64,000 nt of DNA from Gemmobacter caeni (GTDB lineage: Bacteria > Pseudomonadota > Alphaproteobacteria > Rhodobacterales > Rhodobacteraceae): NCBI RefSeq assembly GCF_003054195.1, contig NZ_QBKP01000014.1, forward strand, positions 57,896 to 121,895. Reading direction: 5' to 3'. Below are positions 34,711 through 43,375 of the stretch, one piece after another. Both the position numbers and the translations under genes were made by a program. The notes under the pieces were generated by a model. The model searched no databases. It was not told where the DNA came from and worked only from the letters and a program-made list of their open reading frames with translations. Numbering within the stretch: position 1 is the stretch's first letter; every line of letters begins with the position of its first letter.

Positions 34711-35448
34711 TCAGAACGCTGCCGTGCCGCCGACGGACCGGCCGCCGTCAACGATCAACACCTGCCCCGTCACATATTCGGCGCGCGGATCTGCGAAGAA
34801 GGCGACCGCATGAGCAATATGTTCGGGCTGTCCAAGCCGCCCCGAGGGTTGCTGCACACGCAGCCCCTCCAGCCCCTCGGAACGTTCCAGCAGCATGTCG
34901 GTGACGATGACGCCCGGTGCGACCGCATTCACCGTGATCTGCTTTTCCGCCAGTTCCAGCGCCAGCGCCTTGGTGAACCCTGCCACCCCGGCCTTGGAGG
35001 CCACATAATGCGCATAGTGCCGCGCCCCGAACGCCGCACGCGAGGCAAGGTTTATGATCCGCCCGCCTTCGGGCAACACGCGCGCCGCCTGCTGGCAGAG
35101 CGTGAACATGGCGACCAGATTGACCTCATACATCCTGCGGAAATCATCCGCCGTCAGCCTGTCGAAATCGCAGGTGTTGAAGATGCCCGCATTGTTCACC
35201 AGCACCCTCAGGTTGGCCGCACCGTCGATCAGCGCCTGTGTGGCGGCCGGATCGGTGATATCCAGCACTGCGGCCCGCGCGGTATGGCCCTTCGCCTGCA
35301 ACTGGCGCACCGTTTCCTGCGCACCTTCGGCGGCCCGGTCGGCCACGATGACGGCATAGCCGTCGTCGGCAAGACGATGGGCGATGGCCCGGCCAATGCC
35401 GGAGCCTGCGCCGGTCACGATGGCGGTGGATTGAGGTTCTGTGGTCAT
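34711..35448 (-). CDS. SDR family oxidoreductase (operon copy 2)
   Basis: Protein of 245 residues, classical SDR: TGAGSGIG, NNAG, and YVASK with Ser in INLASRAAFGARH. Start is uncertain: the ATG at 35448 gives the usual short lead before the Rossmann fold, while an ATG at 35478 would add ten residues; neither has a strong ribosome binding site. A hairpin lies just upstream (35498-35521). Asp in VIVADRAAEG after strand 2 suggests NAD preference. Confidence 0.88.
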   Translation of the reverse strand: MTTEPQSTAIVTGAGSGIGRAIAHRLADDGYAVIVADRAAEGAQETVRQLQAKGHTARAAVLDITDPAATQALIDGAANLRVLVNNAGIFNTCDFDRLTADDFRRMYEVNLVAMFTLCQQAARVLPEGGRIINLASRAAFGARHYAHYVASKAGVAGFTKALALELAEKQITVNAVAPGVIVTDMLLERSEGLEGLRVQQPSGRLGQPEHIAHAVAFFADPRAEYVTGQVLIVDGGRSVGGTAAF

Positions 35449-35497
35449 GGGGGTCACCAGAAGATTCGGACTGGCCATTGCGGCCCGGAGAAAGACC

Positions 35498-35521
35498 CCG
35501 CGCAGGCATCTGCGCGGGGCT
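35498..35521 (-). terminator. terminator-like hairpin after TRAP binding-protein copy 2
   Basis: Perfect ten-base stem CCCCGCGCAG/CTGCGCGGGG with loop GCAT, seven bases past the stop of the binding-protein gene (minus strand), followed by TCTTTCT. It probably terminates part of the transcripts, so that the SDR and flavoprotein genes downstream are made at a lower level. Confidence 0.6.
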
Positions 35522-35527
35522 GTCGTG

Positions 35528-36646
35528 TCAGTTCAGGCCAAAGCTGTTGGCATCGAGCCTGGCGTAGATCTGTTCGTTCACCAGCTTGGCGATGGCCTCG
35601 GTATCATTGCGGTCCACGCCTTCCAGCAGGCCCGACCATTTCGCGACCAGTGCCAGATATTCGTCGATGATCGGGGTCGGGTCGGCGATGCCGCGTGCCT
35701 CCATCGTGCGCTTGGCAAGGCCCGCCAGCATGCCATCCTGGAACTCTTTCAGCTTCGCAGCCATGTCGGGATTGGCGTCCTCGATCACGATGCCGCGTTC
35801 GGCCGAGCCTTTCAGCGCGGAATCGACGCCCTGATGATAGGCGACCTGCGCACGGGCCAGCGCCATGCCGGTCAGATCAAGGATGGCGCGGCGGTCTTCC
35901 GGTGACAGCCCTGCCCAGAACTCCTTGTTCATCACATAGGTCGCGCCCAGCGACGATCCCTGCGGCAGCCGGTTCACATATTTGACGATTTCCCAGAACT
36001 TGTAGCCGAATTTCAGATTCGTCGGATCCGACAGCGTGCAGTCCAGCGAGCCGCGCTCCAGCCCGGTATAGACATCGGTCATCGGCACGGCGACCGGGGT
36101 GGCGCCAAGGAAGGCGATCCATTCGTTCTGCGCCGTGCCCGCGGTGCGGATCTTCAGCCCCTTGACCGAGGCCGGATCGCTGATCGGCTTCATGCAGAAG
36201 AAATTGTAGATCGGCGTCGAATAGCCACCCAGAAACACGGCATTGTGCTTGCCGTATTCCGCCACCATCTGCGGGTTCAGCACGCCGATTTCGGTCAGGG
36301 CGAAGGCCGCCGCATAATCGTCCTTCGCAAGGAAGGCGAGGTCATTGATCACGCCCGACAGCGGCAGTTCGGACGGGGTGTAGGAGGCGGCAACAATGCC
36401 AAGCTGCGCCACCCCATCGCCGATGGCCTGAAGCGTGGTCGGCGCCGGAACCAGCGAACCCGAGGAATAGACCTCGAAATTCACCCGGTCACTGGTGGCC
36501 TTGGCGATTTCCTGAACGAAGGGGCCATAGGCGACGCCATTCAGGATATGCGAGGGCGCCATCCAGTTGGTCGCCTGATACATGTCGGCGGCAGCAGGCA
36601 GCACAAGAAAGGGAAGCGCCGCTGCCGCAAGAAGCGTTGATTTCAT
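35528..36646 (-). CDS. TRAP transporter substrate-binding protein (DctP-type, copy 2)
   Basis: Protein of 372 residues with a Sec signal (MKSTLLAAAALPFLVLPAAA) and a DctP fold: EVYSSGSLVPAPTTLQAIGD, YTPSELPL, the ligand-binding arginine region KIRTAGTAQNEW, and DVYTGLERGSLDCTLSDPTN. It is clearly a tandem paralogue of the binding protein at 36713, the same length, with long blocks conserved (YQATNWMAP, PSELPL, LERGS, FGL at the end). There is only one set of permeases in the operon, so the two binding proteins may serve one transporter with different ligands. Confidence 0.92.
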   Translation of the reverse strand: MKSTLLAAAALPFLVLPAAADMYQATNWMAPSHILNGVAYGPFVQEIAKATSDRVNFEVYSSGSLVPAPTTLQAIGDGVAQLGIVAASYTPSELPLSGVINDLAFLAKDDYAAAFALTEIGVLNPQMVAEYGKHNAVFLGGYSTPIYNFFCMKPISDPASVKGLKIRTAGTAQNEWIAFLGATPVAVPMTDVYTGLERGSLDCTLSDPTNLKFGYKFWEIVKYVNRLPQGSSLGATYVMNKEFWAGLSPEDRRAILDLTGMALARAQVAYHQGVDSALKGSAERGIVIEDANPDMAAKLKEFQDGMLAGLAKRTMEARGIADPTPIIDEYLALVAKWSGLLEGVDRNDTEAIAKLVNEQIYARLDANSFGLN

Positions 36647-36712
36647 CTTAGGGGGTGTCCTGTCGGTTGTTGCCCCTGCCCTGTGGCGGGCCGGGGAAGG
36701 TTCAGTCAGGCG

Positions 36713-37831
36713 TCATTCCAGACCGAAGCTGTTTTCGTCGATCTTGTCGTAGAGATTGGCTTTCAGGATCGCGGCCACCGCATCTGCGTCGGTGCGGTCG
36801 ACATCGGCCAGAAGGCCCGTCCATTTCGCCTCAAGCGCGGTATAGTCGTTCAGCACGTCGGTCGGATCGTCGATACCGCGTTCGGCCATCGCCTTGGCGG
36901 GCAGCTTGCTTGCCACCTGCGACTGGAAGGCGGCGAGCGTATCGCGCATTTCCTGGGTCGGTTCGGTCACTTTCAGCCCACGCTCCTTCGAGCCTTCCAG
37001 CGCCGCCTGCACGCCGACGTGGTAAGCCACCTGCGACCGCGCCAGCCCGGTGGCCATGGCGTCAAGGATGATGCGGCGCTGTGCCGGTTCCAGCCCGACC
37101 CAGAAATCCTTGTTCATCACATAGGTCGCGCCGACCACCACGCCCATCGGCAGGGTGTTCACGGTCTTGGCGACCTCCCAGAACTTGTTGCCCTTGTCGA
37201 GGTTGGTCGGGTCCGACATGGTGCAGTCAATAGAGCCGCGCTCCAGCCCCGAATAGACATCGCCGATCGGCACCGAGACCGGCACGCCGCCCAGCGATTG
37301 AATCCATTCCGTCTGTGCCGTGCCCGCGACGCGCACCTTCTTGCCCGCCACATCGGCCGGGGTCACGATTTCCGACATGCAGATGAAGTTGTAGAAGGGC
37401 GTCGAATAGCCGCCAGCGAAGATACCACCATTCTTCGACCATTCGGCCTGCACCTTCTTGTTGGTCAGGCCGAGTTCGGTCCAGGCGAAGGCGGCGGCAA
37501 GGTCATCCTTGGCGACGAAGCCCATGTCGTTGATCGTGTTGTTCAGCGGCAGTTCCGAAGGCGTATAGCCCGGATAGACAATCCCGATCTGCGCCACGCC
37601 ATCGGCCAGGCCCTGCATCGTGGTCGGCGCGGGTACCAGAGCGCCCGAGGAATAGACCTCGATCTCCATGGCGCCACCTGAGGCGGCGGCCACATCTTTG
37701 GCGAACTCCTGATACGGGAATTCGTTCAGGATATGGGCGGGCGCCATCCAGTTGGTCGCCTGATAGGTTTCGGCACTTGCCGCACCGGCCAGAAGCGGCA
37801 GAAGCGTTGCACCAAGCAGCAGTCGTTTCAT
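36713..37831 (-). CDS. TRAP transporter substrate-binding protein (DctP-type, copy 1)
   Basis: Protein of 372 residues: Sec signal MKRLLLGATLLPLLAGAASA, then the DctP fold with VYSSGALVPAPTTMQGLADG, KVRVAGTAQTEW and VYSGLERGSIDCTMSDPTN. The ATG at 37831 follows GGGAGGAATACC, a strong ribosome binding site; the longer frame to 37876 has none. It is the one closest to the permease genes (73 bases) and presumably the original partner; the second copy follows 66 bases later. Ligand not determinable; the conserved Arg region fits an organic carboxylate. Confidence 0.92.
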   Translation of the reverse strand: MKRLLLGATLLPLLAGAASAETYQATNWMAPAHILNEFPYQEFAKDVAAASGGAMEIEVYSSGALVPAPTTMQGLADGVAQIGIVYPGYTPSELPLNNTINDMGFVAKDDLAAAFAWTELGLTNKKVQAEWSKNGGIFAGGYSTPFYNFICMSEIVTPADVAGKKVRVAGTAQTEWIQSLGGVPVSVPIGDVYSGLERGSIDCTMSDPTNLDKGNKFWEVAKTVNTLPMGVVVGATYVMNKDFWVGLEPAQRRIILDAMATGLARSQVAYHVGVQAALEGSKERGLKVTEPTQEMRDTLAAFQSQVASKLPAKAMAERGIDDPTDVLNDYTALEAKWTGLLADVDRTDADAVAAILKANLYDKIDENSFGLE

Positions 37832-37904
37832 TGGTATTCCTCCCTTTTTGGCGATGCCCGCCCTCCCGCGGCGCATCTGCCCCAGTTGCGCGCCAGGCGG
37901 GCGC

Positions 37905-39209
37905 TTAACGGCTCATCATTCCCGGCAGCCACAGTGCGATCTGCGGAAAGCCGATCAGCAGCGCCAGCACCAGCAGATCCACCGCGATGAACCAGCTCAC
38001 CCCGGCGAAGATCTGGTTCAGCGACACCCGATCCCCCAGCGATGTCTTGATGACGAAAACATTCATGCCGACAGGCGGGCTGATCAGGCCAATGGTCATC
38101 AGCTTGATGACCAGAATGCCGAACCACGTCAGATCCACCCCGTGCTGGTGCAGCAGCGGCACCAGAACCGGCATGGTCAGCAGCATGATCGAGATTTCCT
38201 CCATGAAGGTGCCCATCAACACCAGCAAGACGCAGATCAGCAGAATGATCGTCAGCGTGTCATAGCCTTCGAAGAACCCCATCACCCAGTTCGGGATGGT
38301 GGCCAGCGCCACGAAACGGGCGAACAATGCGGCGCCCAGCACGATCATGAAGATGGCCGAGGTGCCCGCCGCCGTGTCGATGACCGACCGGACCAGCATC
38401 GGCCGGTTCAGCCGCCCACGCAGCGCTGCGATGACACAGGCGAGAAAAGCCCCCACAGCGCCGGATTCGGTTGCGGTGAAAGCGCCGGTGAAGATGCCGC
38501 CCATCACGATGGCCGTCACCACCGGCAGGGGCCAGGCATCGCGCAGCAGCGCCCATTTCTCGGCCCGTGTGCTTTGATCCACATAGCGAGGCGCAAGGCT
38601 CGGCTTCAGCATGCAGCGCAGCGTGATCATGGTGATGAAGGCCAGCGCCGTCAGGATACCCGGCAGCACACCTGCCATGAACAGCGTGTTGATCGAGGTA
38701 TCGACCAGCAGACAATAGACAATCATCAGCACCGAGGGCGGGATCAGAGCCGCCAGCGTGCCCGAAGCCGCGACCGAGCCCGTGGCAAGGCCAGGGTCAT
38801 ATTTGCTGTGCAGCATCTCCGGCACCGCGATGCGTGAGAAGGCGGCAGAGGTCGCCACGCTGGACCCGCTCGCCGCGCCGAACAGCGCCGAGGCGAAAAC
38901 GGTGGATGAGGCAAGCCCGCCCGGAATGCGCGCAAGGAAAATGCGCGCCGCCCCGAACAGCCCACGCGTCAGCCCCGCCTCGACCGCGACGAAGCCCATG
39001 AACAGGAACATCGGGATAGCCGACAGGTTCCAGTCACCGATCAGGTTGAAGGGAATGGCCTTGGTGATGCCGACCGCAGGCTTGAAGCCCATCATCGCCC
39101 AGATGCCGAAGAAGGCGGTCGACCCCATGGCGACCCCGATGGGCACCCGAATGCCGATCAGCAGCATGATGGCGGCGATCCCGGCAAAACCGATTTCAAG
39201 ACGTTCCAT
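37905..39209 (-). CDS. TRAP transporter large permease (DctM-type)
   Basis: Protein of 434 residues, about twelve membrane helices, matching DctM: LIGIRVPIGVAMGSTAFFGI at the start, FLFMGFVAVEAGLT, SGSSVATSAAFSRIAVPEML, GTLAALIPPSVLMIVYCL, and a C-terminal LISPPVGMNVFVIKTSLGD. It carries the sodium-driven import reaction. Nine bases downstream of the small permease. Confidence 0.94.
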   Translation of the reverse strand: MERLEIGFAGIAAIMLLIGIRVPIGVAMGSTAFFGIWAMMGFKPAVGITKAIPFNLIGDWNLSAIPMFLFMGFVAVEAGLTRGLFGAARIFLARIPGGLASSTVFASALFGAASGSSVATSAAFSRIAVPEMLHSKYDPGLATGSVAASGTLAALIPPSVLMIVYCLLVDTSINTLFMAGVLPGILTALAFITMITLRCMLKPSLAPRYVDQSTRAEKWALLRDAWPLPVVTAIVMGGIFTGAFTATESGAVGAFLACVIAALRGRLNRPMLVRSVIDTAAGTSAIFMIVLGAALFARFVALATIPNWVMGFFEGYDTLTIILLICVLLVLMGTFMEEISIMLLTMPVLVPLLHQHGVDLTWFGILVIKLMTIGLISPPVGMNVFVIKTSLGDRVSLNQIFAGVSWFIAVDLLVLALLIGFPQIALWLPGMMSR

Positions 39210-39218
39210 TGGCTTTCC

Positions 39219-39731
39219 TCAGAGATCTTGGACGGCAGGCGTGCCGGTGGTGCGGATCTGGCCGCGCGGGCCAAGGATCAGCCGCAGCAGGATGACCACC
39301 ACCGCCAGCACAAAGCCGAAGGGCAGCAGGAATTTCGCGGGCCATGTGGTGATGCGCCAGATCCCGTCCACGGTTTCGCCGATGCGCCAGGCATGAGTGG
39401 CGACATCCCAGGAAAACCACGCAAGGATGCTGTAATAGACGGCCGATACCAGATCGGCGATCCAGCGCATCGCGCCCTGCACCCGGGCCGGCACCTTGTC
39501 GTAAACCACCTCGACCACGATCGAGCCGCCCGAGGCCTCGACCCAGGCGAGCGGCAGGAACACGCAGCCGATCATGTAATAGGCTGCCACCACCTCGGCC
39601 GTGCCGGGCAAGGGGGCGTTGAAGGCATATTTGCCGATCACGTCGATCATCACATGCAGCATCATCAGCACCACGGTCGCCCCGGCGGCCCAGCCCAGAA
39701 GATGCGTCAGCCTTTCGGCAATCTTAACCAT
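39219..39731 (-). CDS. TRAP transporter small permease (DctQ-type)
   Basis: Protein of 170 residues with four membrane helices and the DctQ landmarks VIGKYAFNAPLPGTAEVV and LAWVEASGGSIVVEVVYDKV. The ATG at 39731 follows GGGGAGGGGACG. It pairs with the large permease. Located 23 bases after the first SDR gene of the operon. Confidence 0.9.
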   Translation of the reverse strand: MVKIAERLTHLLGWAAGATVVLMMLHVMIDVIGKYAFNAPLPGTAEVVAAYYMIGCVFLPLAWVEASGGSIVVEVVYDKVPARVQGAMRWIADLVSAVYYSILAWFSWDVATHAWRIGETVDGIWRITTWPAKFLLPFGFVLAVVVILLRLILGPRGQIRTTGTPAVQDL

Positions 39732-39754
39732 CGTCCCCTCCCCTGCCGGATGCA

Positions 39755-40513
39755 TCACTGCATCCGGTAGCCGCCGTTCACGTCGATCACCGCGCCGGTG
39801 ATGTATCCGGCGTCCTCGCCCATCAGAAACGATACCGCCCCGGCCACATCGCCTGGCGAGCCGATCCGGTTCAGCGGGATATTGGCAGCCACCGTGCTGT
39901 CCTTTTCCGGCGGCAGCGACTGGCGCAGCATCGGCGCGTCAATCAGACCCGGCGCCACCGCATTGACAGTGATGCCCAGTGCCGCTGCCTCGCGGGCGCC
40001 CGCTTTCACCAGCGCCAGGACCGATCCTTTGGACGCGATATAGGCCGCGCTGGAACGATAGCCGCCCAGCTGCGCCGCGACCGAGGCGAAGCCGATGAAC
40101 CGCCCGCCGGTGGCGCCGCGACGCGTCGCTCCGCGCAGGTATTCTCGCAACAGCAGGAAGGTGCCGGTCGAGTTCACGCGCTGGGTCAGCTCCCATTCTT
40201 TCACCGAAATGTCGGTGATCGGCGGGCGGTCGCCATTCGCTGCGAACAGCAGGATTCCCGCCGCTGCAACCACATGTTCCACCGGCGCACCCGCAGCCTC
40301 GGCTGCGGCGAAGGCATCCGCCACCGCCGCTTCGTCGGAAACATCCAGCGCGATGGCGCGGTGCCCCTGCCCCGGCAGACCGGCCACGACGCGTGCCGCC
40401 GCCTCGGCCGACAGATCTGCTGCCAACACCCCGAAACCGTCCGCCGCCAGCCTGCGGCACACACTTTCCCCAATGCCGCCAGCCGCGCCGGTGACAAGTA
40501 CGATTCTCGACAT
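39755..40513 (-). CDS. SDR family oxidoreductase (operon copy 1)
   Basis: Protein of 252 residues, SDR fold: TGAAGGIG, catalytic YIASK with Ser in GFASVAAQLGGYRS, and C-terminal AVIDVNGGYRMQ. The usual NNAG motif is replaced by AAAG (VVAAAGILL), a minor change seen in some SDRs. The ATG at 40513 follows GGGGAGGATC. First gene of the eight-gene operon, directly behind the candidate GntR operator at 40531. Confidence 0.9.
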   Translation of the reverse strand: MSRIVLVTGAAGGIGESVCRRLAADGFGVLAADLSAEAAARVVAGLPGQGHRAIALDVSDEAAVADAFAAAEAAGAPVEHVVAAAGILLFAANGDRPPITDISVKEWELTQRVNSTGTFLLLREYLRGATRRGATGGRFIGFASVAAQLGGYRSSAAYIASKGSVLALVKAGAREAAALGITVNAVAPGLIDAPMLRQSLPPEKDSTVAANIPLNRIGSPGDVAGAVSFLMGEDAGYITGAVIDVNGGYRMQ

Positions 40514-40530
40514 TGCCGAAGATCCTCCCC

Positions 40531-40545
40531 TTCGTTGCAAACGAA
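40531..40545. promoter_or_regulatory. perfect inverted repeat, candidate GntR operator
   Basis: TTCGTTGCAAACGAA: six-base arms with a three-base centre, perfectly symmetric. It sits just upstream of the ribosome binding site of the first SDR gene and in the gap shared with the divergent gntR gene. Position and symmetry fit a dimeric GntR/FCD repressor site; no direct evidence. Confidence 0.5.
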
Positions 40546-40566
40546 ATGAACACATTTAATCGGTAA

Positions 40567-40595
40567 TTGCAAAATGAATCTTCCGTAAATACAAT
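40567..40595 (+). promoter_or_regulatory. sigma-70-like promoter for gntR-gst
   Basis: TTGCAA at 40567-40572 and TACAAT at 40590-40595, spaced 17 bases, in an AT-rich patch of an otherwise GC-rich genome. The gene start (TTG at 40637) lies about 40 bases downstream. Confidence 0.5.
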
Positions 40596-40636
40596 TTTTG
40601 GATACATTAAGCGAAACAACCCAAGGGAGGGGTGGC

Positions 40637-41383
40637 TTGACCGAGGCACATACAAGCACGGAACTGGCCATCGAGAAGCTGCGCGAGGCGATCCTCAGCG
40701 GCGAGCTTCTGCCCGGTGACCGTCTGCATCAGGATCGCCTGGCTGAAATGCTGGGTATCTCGCGCACACCCCTGCGCGCGGCGCTGACGACGCTGGCCCA
40801 GACCGGGCTGGTGTCCTATGAAAGCAACCGCGGCTTCTATGTGCGGGAGTTCTCGATTGCCGAAGTCTCGGGCGCGTTCGAGGTGCGGGCCGAGCTTGAG
40901 GCGATGGCCTGCCGCCTTGCCGCCGCCAATATGACCGATGCCGCCCGCAAGTATCTGGCGGATCTGGTGGCCGAAGGCGACCGACTTCTGGAGCCCGGCG
41001 CGCTGCTGCCGGAAAACCTTGGCGCCTACCGCCGGATGAATGTCAATTTCCATACGGCGGTGATGGATCTGTCCGGCAATGCCTGGATACGGACCTTCGT
41101 GCAAAGCCTGCACAATGTCCCCGCCGCATCGGACCGTGTGATCATGTGGCGGGATTTTCGCGTGATCGAACGGTCGCACGACGATCACCACCGCATTGCC
41201 CGCGCGCTGGCCAAGGGCCAGGGTGAACGTGCGGCGGCGATCATGCGCGAACATATCACCTTCGCGCTGGAGCATCTGGACCTGCAACTGAAGCTTTACC
41301 CGCAGGATTTCCTTCGCATGCCCAGCCCCGACAAACCCGCGAAGGGCCGCAAGGCCAGCCGCAGCAAAAGGAGTTCAGAATGA
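40637..41383 (+). CDS. GntR family regulator with FCD domain
   Basis: Protein of 248 residues. The N-terminal winged helix (ILSGELLPGDRLHQDRLAEM, then LGISRTPLRAALTTLAQTGL) and the C-terminal all-helical FCD effector domain (EVRAELEAMACRLAAANM; NVNFHTAVMDLSGN; DDHHRIARALAKGQGERAA) put it in the FadR/VanR-type group. The TTG at 40637 is preferred over the TTG at 40598 because GGGAGGGG precedes it at 4-5 bases. Divergent from the SDR/TRAP operon, which it most likely represses; it overlaps the gst start (ATGA). Confidence 0.9.
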   Translation: MTEAHTSTELAIEKLREAILSGELLPGDRLHQDRLAEMLGISRTPLRAALTTLAQTGLVSYESNRGFYVREFSIAEVSGAFEVRAELEAMACRLAAANMTDAARKYLADLVAEGDRLLEPGALLPENLGAYRRMNVNFHTAVMDLSGNAWIRTFVQSLHNVPAASDRVIMWRDFRVIERSHDDHHRIARALAKGQGERAAAIMREHITFALEHLDLQLKLYPQDFLRMPSPDKPAKGRKASRSKRSSE

Positions 41384-42000
41384 CCATCCGCGTATTCCAT
41401 TCCCCCGCCTCGCCCTATGTGCGCAAGGTGATGGTGACCGCCGCCGAACGCGGGCTTGCGGACCAGATCGAAAAGCTGCCTTCGGCTGCCGGGCCGGTGA
41501 AACGTGATCCGGGCATCGTGCAGCACAATGCCTCGGGCAAGGTGCCCTGTGCGCTGCTGGCCGATGACACGCCGCTGTTCGACAGCCGGGTCATCACGCA
41601 ATATGTCGACAGCCTGGGCGTTGCGGGTGATCCGCTTTACCCGCAGGATGCCCGCCGCTTTGCTGTGCTGACCGCCGAAGCGCTGGCCGAATCCGTGCTC
41701 GATGCCGCCCTGCTGCACCGTTATGAAAACGCGCTGCGCCCCGAAGAAAAGCGTTGGGAGGACTGGTCACGCGGGCAGATGGACAAGATCGATTCGGGTC
41801 TGGACGATCTGGAAGGGCGCTGGTTCGCCACGATCACCGACGGGTTCAATGCAGCTTCCATCGCCGCCGCCTGCGCGCTGGGGTATCTGGATTTCCGCTT
41901 TGCCAGCAAGGACTGGCGCAGCACCCGCCCGCGTCTGGCCGAATGGTTTGCCACGGTCAGCGCCCGCCCTTCGATGAAAGACAGCTTTCCCGCGGGCTGA
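41380..42000 (+). CDS. glutathione S-transferase family protein
   Basis: Protein of 206 residues. The thioredoxin-like N-terminal domain (VFHSPASPYVRKVMVTAAER; SGKVPCALLADD with the cis-Pro; LFDSRVITQYVD) is followed by an all-helical C-terminal domain. The SPASPYVRK start suggests a catalytic Ser. It is coupled to gntR by a four-base overlap, so it belongs to the SDR/TRAP regulon: a glutathione-dependent step, isomerisation or detoxification of an electrophilic intermediate is plausible. Confidence 0.9.
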   Translation: MTIRVFHSPASPYVRKVMVTAAERGLADQIEKLPSAAGPVKRDPGIVQHNASGKVPCALLADDTPLFDSRVITQYVDSLGVAGDPLYPQDARRFAVLTAEALAESVLDAALLHRYENALRPEEKRWEDWSRGQMDKIDSGLDDLEGRWFATITDGFNAASIAAACALGYLDFRFASKDWRSTRPRLAEWFATVSARPSMKDSFPAG

Positions 42001-42011
42001 GCCTTTTCCTG

Positions 42012-42347
42012 TCAGTCGAAGAACGGCGTCATCTGCGCCACCACGACCGAATTTTCCTCAAGCGCGCGCTGCATCAGCGCGCGTTCCTCGTCGGGGATCT
42101 CGTCGCCTGCCTCAATCCGTTCGTCTAGCGTGCCGTAGCCCGACACGTCCAGCGGTGCCAGGTCGGCCTGTTTGAGGATGGCGACCGTTTCGCGCACCGC
42201 CTCGGCCTCGTCCACGCCGCTGGCATAGATCATCAGCGCGGCGCCGGTCGCCTTGTCGGGCAGGCCGTCCCCCGATTTGCGGCCGACCTCGACCACCAGC
42301 GTATAAACCTGCTGCGGTCGCTTCACCTTGCCGTCATCGCTTGCCAT
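42012..42347 (-). CDS. conserved hypothetical protein near lpxK
   Basis: Protein of 111 residues, acidic, with no signal peptide or membrane helix. A predicted alpha/beta segment begins QVYTLVVEVGRKSGDGLP and continues VDEAEAVRETVAILKQADLA. I do not recognise a named domain. The ATG at 42347 follows GGAGGG and is preferred to 42380. It lies 35 bases after lpxK in the same direction, so it may be co-transcribed with the lipid A genes. Confidence 0.7.
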   Translation of the reverse strand: MASDDGKVKRPQQVYTLVVEVGRKSGDGLPDKATGAALMIYASGVDEAEAVRETVAILKQADLAPLDVSGYGTLDERIEAGDEIPDEERALMQRALEENSVVVAQMTPFFD

Positions 42348-42382
42348 GCCACCCTCCGCGCCTTGCCGTTCCGCGCCCACAG

Positions 42383-43372
42383 CTACGCCGGATCGCCGGG
42401 CCGGGCAAGCGCGCCAATCCTGACCAGCGCCGCCTCCAGCGGCAGCCAGTCATCCAGCCGCAGCCGCACCGGCAGTGTCAGCACCTTCGGGCGGAAGGCG
42501 GCGGGCAGGCGCACAGCATCCTTTTCAGTTGTGACCAGCTGGGCGCCCAGCATCGCCGCGTCCCGCTCCAACCGCGCCAGCAGCGTGGGCGACAGCGGCT
42601 GGTGATCATCCAGCGGCACTTCGCGGGCGATGATCGCACCTTCGGCCCTGAGCGAGGCGAAGAACTTTGCAGGCTGGCCGATGCCGGCGAAGGCAAGCAC
42701 CCGCTCCCCCTGCCAGCCCATGCCGGTGGGCAGAACCTCCAGCCGCCCGCGCAGATGCGGCACGGGGGCGGTGAAGTCCGCCGCGAACCGTGCCTGGGCC
42801 GCCACATCCCCGATGGACAGCAGGAAATCCGCCCGCGCCAGCCCCGCCGTTACGGGTTCACGCAGCGGCCCGGCAGGCAGGCACAGCCCGTTGCCGAAGC
42901 CCTGCGCCGCATCGACCACCACGATGGACAGATCTTTCTGCACCGAAGGATTCTGGAACCCGTCATCCAGCAGAATAACCCGCGCCCCGGCGGCCTCGGC
43001 GGCCTTCACGCCGACAGCGCGGTCCTTCGCCACCCAGACCGGCGCGAAAGGGGCAATCAGCAGCGGCTCATCCCCCACCTCGGAGGCCAGATGCCGGGGC
43101 TGCACCTGCACCGGACCGGCAAGCGTTCCGCCATGGCCGCGCGTCACCACATGGACGCCATCGGGAAGCCGTTCCAGCAGCGCGAGGGTCGTCGGTGTCT
43201 TGCCCGTACCGCCCGCGTTCAGGTTGCCGATGCAGATAACCGGAACCGCCGCGCGATAACCGGCCCGCGCCACCCGGCGTGCCGTCGCGGCCGCGTAAAG
43301 CGCACCCAGAGGGCGCAACACCTGCGCGGCAAGACTCGGTGCGGGCTGGAACCAGAAATCAGGTGCGCGCAT
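42383..43372 (-). CDS. lpxK: tetraacyldisaccharide 4'-kinase
   Basis: Protein of 329 residues. N-terminal membrane anchor region, P-loop in [15 protein letters not shown] (residues 46-60), [15 protein letters not shown], and [20 protein letters not shown] with the catalytic Asp pair. LpxK phosphorylates the 4' position of the lipid A disaccharide on the cytoplasmic face of the inner membrane. Three bases after the Kdo transferase gene. Confidence 0.95.
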   Translation of the reverse strand: MRAPDFWFQPAPSLAAQVLRPLGALYAAATARRVARAGYRAAVPVICIGNLNAGGTGKTPTTLALLERLPDGVHVVTRGHGGTLAGPVQVQPRHLASEVGDEPLLIAPFAPVWVAKDRAVGVKAAEAAGARVILLDDGFQNPSVQKDLSIVVVDAAQGFGNGLCLPAGPLREPVTAGLARADFLLSIGDVAAQARFAADFTAPVPHLRGRLEVLPTGMGWQGERVLAFAGIGQPAKFFASLRAEGAIIAREVPLDDHQPLSPTLLARLERDAAMLGAQLVTTEKDAVRLPAAFRPKVLTLPVRLRLDDWLPLEAALVRIGALARPGDPA

Positions 43373-43375
43373 CGG

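Noticed and set aside
39755..42000. Lignin beta-aryl ether cleavage (LigDEF-type) module
   Set aside because: SDR and GST genes are present, but the GST does not look like LigE/LigF and the flavoprotein and TRAP transporter are not part of that pathway.
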